From: an uncultured Collinsella sp.
Lineage (GTDB): Bacteria > Actinomycetota > Coriobacteriia > Coriobacteriales > Coriobacteriaceae
Assembly: GCA_958407465.1 (NCBI GenBank)
Contig: CATYIV010000001.1
Span: 1 to 64,000, forward strand
Length of the DNA: 64,000 nucleotides
Direction of reading: 5' to 3'
The position numbers were made by a program, and so were the translations under genes. Below, piece by piece: positions 59,778-64,000 of this stretch (the first letter of the stretch is position 1; each line of letters starts with the position of its first letter). The notes under the pieces are model-generated. The model made no database searches. It was not told the origin of the DNA and worked only from the letters and a program-made list of their open reading frames with translations.

Positions 59778-60458
59778 ATGCGGGTTTTGATCACGGGCGC
59801 TTCGGGCGGTATCGGAGCCGCGTGCGTGCAGCGCTTTTTGGACGAGGGCCACGAGGTCGTGGGCTTTGATCTGCTGCCGGCGGCGATCGAACACGAGCGC
59901 TACCGCCATCTGATCGTTGATGTCCGCGAGCCTGACTCGTTTCCAGGCGACCTTGAACCCCAGGTAATCGTGAACGTTGCTGGTACGCAGGATTCGGCCG
60001 ACGATATTGCTGCCAACCTGCGTGGCACCATCAACGTGACCGAGCACTACGCCTTTGTGGGGGAGGGGCTTGCCGCCAAGCCGACACTGGCTATCAAATC
60101 CGTGGTCAATGTGGGGTCGGCGAGCGGACATACGGGATCGGAGTTTCCTGCCTATGCTGCCAGCAAGGGCGGCGTTATCGCCTACACCAAGAACCTTGCA
60201 AACCGCCTGGCACCGCAGGCCATCGCCAACAGTGTGGACCCGGGCGGCGTTATCACGCCGCTCAACCGTTGCGTGATGGAAGACGAACACCTGTGGAACC
60301 AGATTATGGAGCTCACGCCGCTTAAACGCTGGGCCACCGCCCAAGAGATCGCCGAGTGGATCTACTTTGTGGGCGTGACCAACCGGTTTATGACCGGGCA
60401 GAGCCTGCTGATCGATGGCGGCGAGGCCGGCCGCACACAATTTATTTGGCCCGAATAG
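59778..60458 (+). CDS. Short-chain dehydrogenase/reductase
   Basis: NAD(P)-dependent oxidoreductase of 226 residues: TGASGGIG (residues 6-13) binds the cofactor, NVAG follows at about 66-69, catalytic Ser114 and the Y126-x3-K130 pair lie in GSASGHTG and AYAASKGG, and VDPGGVITPL is the usual PG motif. The substrate is unknown. It follows the YhhQ-like gene closely and ends in a strong terminator. Confidence 0.92.
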   Translation: MRVLITGASGGIGAACVQRFLDEGHEVVGFDLLPAAIEHERYRHLIVDVREPDSFPGDLEPQVIVNVAGTQDSADDIAANLRGTINVTEHYAFVGEGLAAKPTLAIKSVVNVGSASGHTGSEFPAYAASKGGVIAYTKNLANRLAPQAIANSVDPGGVITPLNRCVMEDEHLWNQIMELTPLKRWATAQEIAEWIYFVGVTNRFMTGQSLLIDGGEAGRTQFIWPE

Positions 60459-60460
60459 GA

Positions 60461-60495
60461 AACGCGCCCGATGGAAAGCCGTCGGGCGCGTTTTT
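60461..60495 (+). terminator. Intrinsic terminator after the SDR gene
   Basis: AACGCGCCCGA and TCGGGCGCGTT form an 11-bp stem with a 10-base loop, followed by TTTTT. It may serve the convergent uracil-DNA glycosylase gene as well. Confidence 0.9.
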
Positions 60496-60508
60496 GATGT
60501 ATCGATTT

Positions 60509-61234
60509 TTAGCTGAGGCAAGTCCAGTTGACGGGGGTCGAGCCGTGCTGTTCGAGTAGCCGATTGGCAGCGGAGAAGGGGCGCGACCCCATAAAAGCGG
60601 GGAGTTCTGCCGTGGCACGGTTGGCCGAAAGCGGCGAGGGGTGCGTAGAGGCCAGGCAGAACTTGCCGGTTGCTTTGCCCGCGCCGATTGCGGCGAGCTT
60701 GCCTTCGACCATCTGCTGGGCAAAGCGACCCCATGCCAAAAAGACTACCGGCTGGGGCAGCTGGCAGCAGCGTTCGATAACGTAGTCGGTCAGGGTGCTC
60801 CAGCCCAGTTTGGCGTGCGAGTTCGCGGCATGCTCGCGCACGGTGAGCGTGGTGTTGAGGAGCAGGACGCCCTGTTGTGCCCATGGTGTTAGGTCTCCCG
60901 TGGCGGGAATGGGGCAACCCAGATCGGCTTTGAGTTCCTTATAGATGTTGCGCAGGCTCGGCGGCAACTTGGTTTGCGTTGCGGGGACCGAGAACGACAG
61001 TCCCATGGCCTGATTGGGACCGTGATAAGGGTCCTGACCCAAGATGACAACTTTGACCTGGTCGGCCGGCGTGTAGGCGAGGGCATTGAGGATGTCGTCT
61101 TGTGCCGGGTAGATAGTCTGCTCGGCACGCAAAAGGGCGATGCGCTCGAGCAGCTGGTTCGTAGTGTCACGTACCGGCTGCGGCGCATCGCCCAACCAAG
61201 TTGCTATGTTGTGGTCGCGGGTTGCGGTGTCCAT
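60509..61234 (-). CDS. ung: Uracil-DNA glycosylase, family 1
   Basis: DNA repair enzyme of 241 residues that removes uracil from DNA. The water-activating loop is GQDPYHGPNQA with D68, followed by GLSFSVP, LLNTTLTVREH and the minor-groove loop HPSPLSANR; FLAWGRFAQQ is also typical. The ATG at 61234 has AAAGGAG. Length is normal. Confidence 0.95.
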   Translation of the reverse strand: MDTATRDHNIATWLGDAPQPVRDTTNQLLERIALLRAEQTIYPAQDDILNALAYTPADQVKVVILGQDPYHGPNQAMGLSFSVPATQTKLPPSLRNIYKELKADLGCPIPATGDLTPWAQQGVLLLNTTLTVREHAANSHAKLGWSTLTDYVIERCCQLPQPVVFLAWGRFAQQMVEGKLAAIGAGKATGKFCLASTHPSPLSANRATAELPAFMGSRPFSAANRLLEQHGSTPVNWTCLS

Positions 61235-61322
61235 GGGGCTCCTTTATGGTAGATGCTCTGTTGGCATCTATTGTAAAGGCGCACCGGTTGCCTTTATGAC
61301 ACGGCTGTATGAAGAACGGGGT

Positions 61323-62225
61323 CTACGAGACGCGCTCGGGCGCTCCTGCCATACGGGCCTGTCCATGTGCACGGAGGCGCGGAAGCTCGACGGTTGCCAC
61401 CATGACGCCGGTGAGGATGAGGGTGGCGCCAAAGAAGGCGATGGGGTTCAGGACCTCGCCGACCAGGAAGAACGAAAAGACGGCAGAGCAGACCGGCTCG
61501 AGCGAGAAAGCGAAGCCGGTGGTCTCGGCAGGCACGTGGGGCTGCACGAGCGTTTGGGTGATAAAGCCATAGGCAGAGCAGATGAGTGCGAGCGCGACGA
61601 CAACGACAATCTCGCTCGGCGTGCCGGGAAGCGTGAAACCGCCAAAGGTGAATGCGGCGATACCCGAGAATAAGCAGCCGAAGCCCAGCTGCCAAACGCC
61701 CAGGGCCAGCGGGTCGACATCTTCGACAAAGCGCTTCGCCACAATGATATGGCCGGCATAGACAAAAGCGGAGAGCAGCATGATGAGCGCGCCCGGGTTC
61801 AGGCTGGTGAAGTCGGCGCCCGAGAGCAGCAACATACCGCAGGTGACGATGGCGGTGCCGACGAGCACTTTGCGCTCGGGGGCACGACGCAGCAGGGCGG
61901 CGTTGGCAAACGGCACGATCACGACCGTCAGGCTCTGCAAAAAGCCGGCGGTGGAGGCGGAGGTGAGGCTGGAGCCCAGGCACATGCAGGTGAGTTCGGT
62001 TGCCATAATGGCGCCGATGATGGCAGCGCGGACCATAAGGTCGCGGTTGATGCGGAAAGCGCGCTTGTGGAAGAGCAGCAGGCAAGCCACAAAGGCGATG
62101 ATGCAGCGCAGCGCAACGATGCTCGTGGCGTTCATACTGTCCATGCCGATCTTCATGAGGGGGTACGAAAAGCCCCATGCGACGGGAACGGAAAATGAGA
62201 GCGCGATTGCTTTTTTGCGATCCAT
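61323..62225 (-). CDS. EamA/DMT-family transporter
   Basis: Membrane protein of 300 residues with ten predicted helices in two EamA repeats (VAWGFSYPLMKIGMDSM in the first; SAFVYAGHIIVAKRFVED in the second). Such carriers export amino acids or metabolites. The ATG follows AAAGGAGTCCC. It is divergent from a LysR gene, with a perfect 13-bp palindrome between the two, so the regulator probably controls it. Confidence 0.92.
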   Translation of the reverse strand: MDRKKAIALSFSVPVAWGFSYPLMKIGMDSMNATSIVALRCIIAFVACLLLFHKRAFRINRDLMVRAAIIGAIMATELTCMCLGSSLTSASTAGFLQSLTVVIVPFANAALLRRAPERKVLVGTAIVTCGMLLLSGADFTSLNPGALIMLLSAFVYAGHIIVAKRFVEDVDPLALGVWQLGFGCLFSGIAAFTFGGFTLPGTPSEIVVVVALALICSAYGFITQTLVQPHVPAETTGFAFSLEPVCSAVFSFFLVGEVLNPIAFFGATLILTGVMVATVELPRLRAHGQARMAGAPERVS

Positions 62226-62322
62226 GGGACTCCTTTTGTTACAGAACGGTTTCGTAAAAAGGATTCTGCTCCCAGATGTGGATGTAGTAAAGCGAATGTA
62301 TCTTCAGTATGATTAAGAAATG

Positions 62323-62335
62323 CTAATGTCATTAG
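62323..62335. promoter_or_regulatory. LysR box between divergent EamA and LysR genes
   Basis: CTAATGTCATTAG is a perfect palindrome around a single T, and it contains a T-N11-A-type layout. It lies 48 bases before the LysR start. Confidence 0.55.
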
Positions 62336-62383
62336 GAAAAGCGCTGGCAAAACGTTTTACGGCTGCATTGATGTGGAGGCACG

Positions 62384-63250
62384 ATGGCATCGCGGTATCA
62401 GATTGTTTGTATGGTGGTCGATCGCGGCAGTCTTAAGGGCGCGGCGGACGAGTTGGGCTATACGCAAAGTGCGGTGAGCCAGGCCGTCAAGGCGCTCGAG
62501 CGCGAGCTGGGCACCACGCTTATCGAGCGCGGAAAGCAGGGCGTTTCGCTTACGCGCGATGGCAAGCAGTATCTGCCGTACCTGCGCCAGATTGTGACCG
62601 CCGAGGCCGAGCTCGAGGGCAAGCGCCAGGAGCTGCTGGGGCTTTCGTCGACCGATATTCGCATCGCGACGTTTACCAACGTGAGCCGTACCGTGCTGCC
62701 GCGTGTGATCCGCGACTTTGGTACGCTGCACCCGGGCGTACGCTTTACCCTCAAGCAGGGCGATTACACGCGCAACGCTCAGTGGGTGCACGACGGCGTG
62801 GTGGATTTTTGCTTTACGGCGCGCGGGTTTACCGCAGGCCTCGAGAAGCGTGTGGTCTATCACGACGAGTTGGTGGCGCTGCTGCCGGCTGCGCATCCGC
62901 TGGCGGCAAAGGAAAAGGTGACGCTCGCCGACCTGGCGTCCGAGCCCTTTGTGCTGCTGGATGAGGGCGAACAGAGCCTGGTGCTCGATGCATTTGCGAC
63001 ACATGGGCTGTCGCCGCACGTGACGAGTGAGGTGACTGACGACTACACCATCATGGCGATGGTGGAGGAGGGCCTAGGCGTGAGCATGCTCTACCGTCGT
63101 ACTGTGGAGGGCATGCGAGCCGATATTCGTGTGCGACCCATCGTGCATGCTCCCTCGCGCGACGTAGTGGCAGCTTGGCGCAGCTGGGATACCATGCCTA
63201 TCGCCACGAGGCGCTTTATCGACTATATGAGCTCGCATATTGTCAATTAA
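62384..63250 (+). CDS. LysR-family transcriptional regulator
   Basis: Regulator of 288 residues with an N-terminal winged helix (QIVCMVVDRGSLKGAADELG, YTQSAVSQAVKALERELGTT) and a substrate-binding effector domain (about 90-285). The ATG follows GTGGAGGCACG. It is divergent from the EamA transporter gene and likely regulates it. Confidence 0.93.
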   Translation: MASRYQIVCMVVDRGSLKGAADELGYTQSAVSQAVKALERELGTTLIERGKQGVSLTRDGKQYLPYLRQIVTAEAELEGKRQELLGLSSTDIRIATFTNVSRTVLPRVIRDFGTLHPGVRFTLKQGDYTRNAQWVHDGVVDFCFTARGFTAGLEKRVVYHDELVALLPAAHPLAAKEKVTLADLASEPFVLLDEGEQSLVLDAFATHGLSPHVTSEVTDDYTIMAMVEEGLGVSMLYRRTVEGMRADIRVRPIVHAPSRDVVAAWRSWDTMPIATRRFIDYMSSHIVN

Positions 63251-63277
63251 TGACTGGCGTGGCGTTGAGTGCGGTGT

Positions 63278-64000
63278 CTAGCGGGCTGTCGCTTTGGCTT
63301 GGGTGGCGCGATAGGTGCGTGCCGGGTGGCAAAGTAGTACCGCCACGACCATAAAGAACGCCGTGGTGCCCAGGCTGATGGGGTAGACCATCATGATGTT
63401 CGCAAAGGTGCGGAAGTGCGGGAACACGCAGAACACCCAATAGAAGCGGATGCCGCAGACGCAGATCATGGTGATGAGGGCGGGCGTGAGCGAGATACCA
63501 AAGCCGCGTAGGTAGCCGGACATGTTTTCGTAGAACATGCTAAAGGCGTACGCCGGGAAGATCGAACACACGCGGATATAGCCGATCGAGACGATGTTGG
63601 GATCGCTGTTGAACAGCGACAAGATCTCGCGCCCCAGGCCGACAATGACGACAATCGTGGTGAGTGCAACGATACCGCCTTCGACCAGGCAGACCTTGAG
63701 CGTTTTGGTGCAGCGGTCGATCTGGCGGGCACCGTGGTTTTGTCCCACAAAGGTGGTGCAAGCCTGGCTAAAGCTGTTGAGCAGGTTGTAGCATACGTAC
63801 TCCAAGCTCATAGCGGCGCTCGATGCCGCCATGACCTCGGTGCCCAGGCTGTTGATAGCAGACTGGATGATGATGTTGGCGACGGCAAAGACGGCGCTCT
63901 GGATGCCGGCGGGCAGGCCGATCTTGACGATGCGCTTGAGGGCGACGGGGTCGATAGCCAGGTCGCGCGGGGTGACGCGGACGACGGAGTCGGTCTTGAG
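63278..64000 (-). CDS. MATE-family efflux transporter, N-terminus cut by window edge
   Basis: The frame is open from the right edge to the stop at 63278. It encodes GLPAGIQSAVFAVANIIIQS, AINSLGTEVMAASSAAMS, and FSQACTTFVGQNHGARQIDR, which are the repeat motifs of MATE multidrug exporters (C-terminal lobe), followed by further helices. At least 240 residues are present; the N-terminal lobe lies outside the window. It exports drugs or metabolites using a Na+ or H+ gradient. Confidence 0.9.
   Translation of the reverse strand, partial: LKTDSVVRVTPRDLAIDPVALKRIVKIGLPAGIQSAVFAVANIIIQSAINSLGTEVMAASSAAMSLEYVCYNLLNSFSQACTTFVGQNHGARQIDRCTKTLKVCLVEGGIVALTTIVVIVGLGREILSLFNSDPNIVSIGYIRVCSIFPAYAFSMFYENMSGYLRGFGISLTPALITMICVCGIRFYWVFCVFPHFRTFANIMMVYPISLGTTAFFMVVAVLLCHPARTYRATQAKATAR

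Noticed and set aside
59025..60917. 630-codon open frame on the minus strand
   Set aside because: It is antisense to the YhhQ-like and SDR genes and part of the glycosylase gene; His/Arg-rich with no motif.

Overview
The window is a chromosomal stretch from a GC-rich gut actinobacterium, most likely a Collinsella-type member of the Coriobacteriia. This is inferred from gene content: a cell-surface protein with an LAxTG-like sorting motif beside a LuxR regulator, a second type II topoisomerase pair, hybrid kinases with solute-binding sensors, paired OFA-like MFS carriers, and the CXXC/polyferredoxin/TlpA redox module. No rRNA, tRNA, CRISPR array, integrase or intact transposase was seen.

Layout. 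1-4.6 kb (minus strand, very GC-rich): a lantibiotic-type immunity ABC transporter (ATPase, two permeases, a small membrane protein) followed by its response regulator and a histidine kinase cut by the window edge. 4.8-7 kb is a patch of accessory and decaying genes: a truncated TetR start, a ToxN/AbiQ-like endoribonuclease with a structured leader, yjdF with a probable riboswitch, and a frameshifted AAA ATPase behind a 17-bp inverted repeat. 6.9-14.5 kb holds redox enzymes (iron alcohol dehydrogenase, two aldo-keto reductases, flavodoxin-like proteins and remnants, a CMD-cupin fusion, an unusual alpha/beta hydrolase) with LysR and MerR regulators. 14.5-20.2 kb has an ATPase with three operator-like repeats and the topoisomerase pair. 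20.5-30.2 kb carries a 1455-residue surface protein, a LuxR regulator, a two-component system, and the divergent CXXC peptide/polyferredoxin/TlpA operon. 30.4-33.6 kb is a large MacB-like exporter.

33.7-39.8 kb is the most unusual part: a TetR regulator, two paralogous MFS carriers, an agmatine-deiminase-like guanidine hydrolase and an aberrant carbamoyltransferase whose substrate motif reads HELP instead of HCLP. Four related operator-like sites link the two flanking promoters to the TetR protein. It looks like a catabolic island for an unidentified guanidino compound; no carbamate kinase lies in the window.

39.8-42.4 kb is rich in intergenic hairpin repeats, several belonging to families with more than one copy in the window. 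42.4-64 kb is mostly core or common genes: glutaredoxin, an XRE/zinc-ribbon/TipAS regulator, TrmO, a MalY-like aminotransferase, two BvgS-like hybrid sensor kinases (one with a separate binding protein, one fused), a Nim-like flavoprotein, a K+ channel, LOG, ClC, a GntR/ABC module, RF3, a YhhQ-type transporter, an SDR, uracil-DNA glycosylase, an EamA transporter with divergent LysR, and a MATE transporter cut by the right edge.
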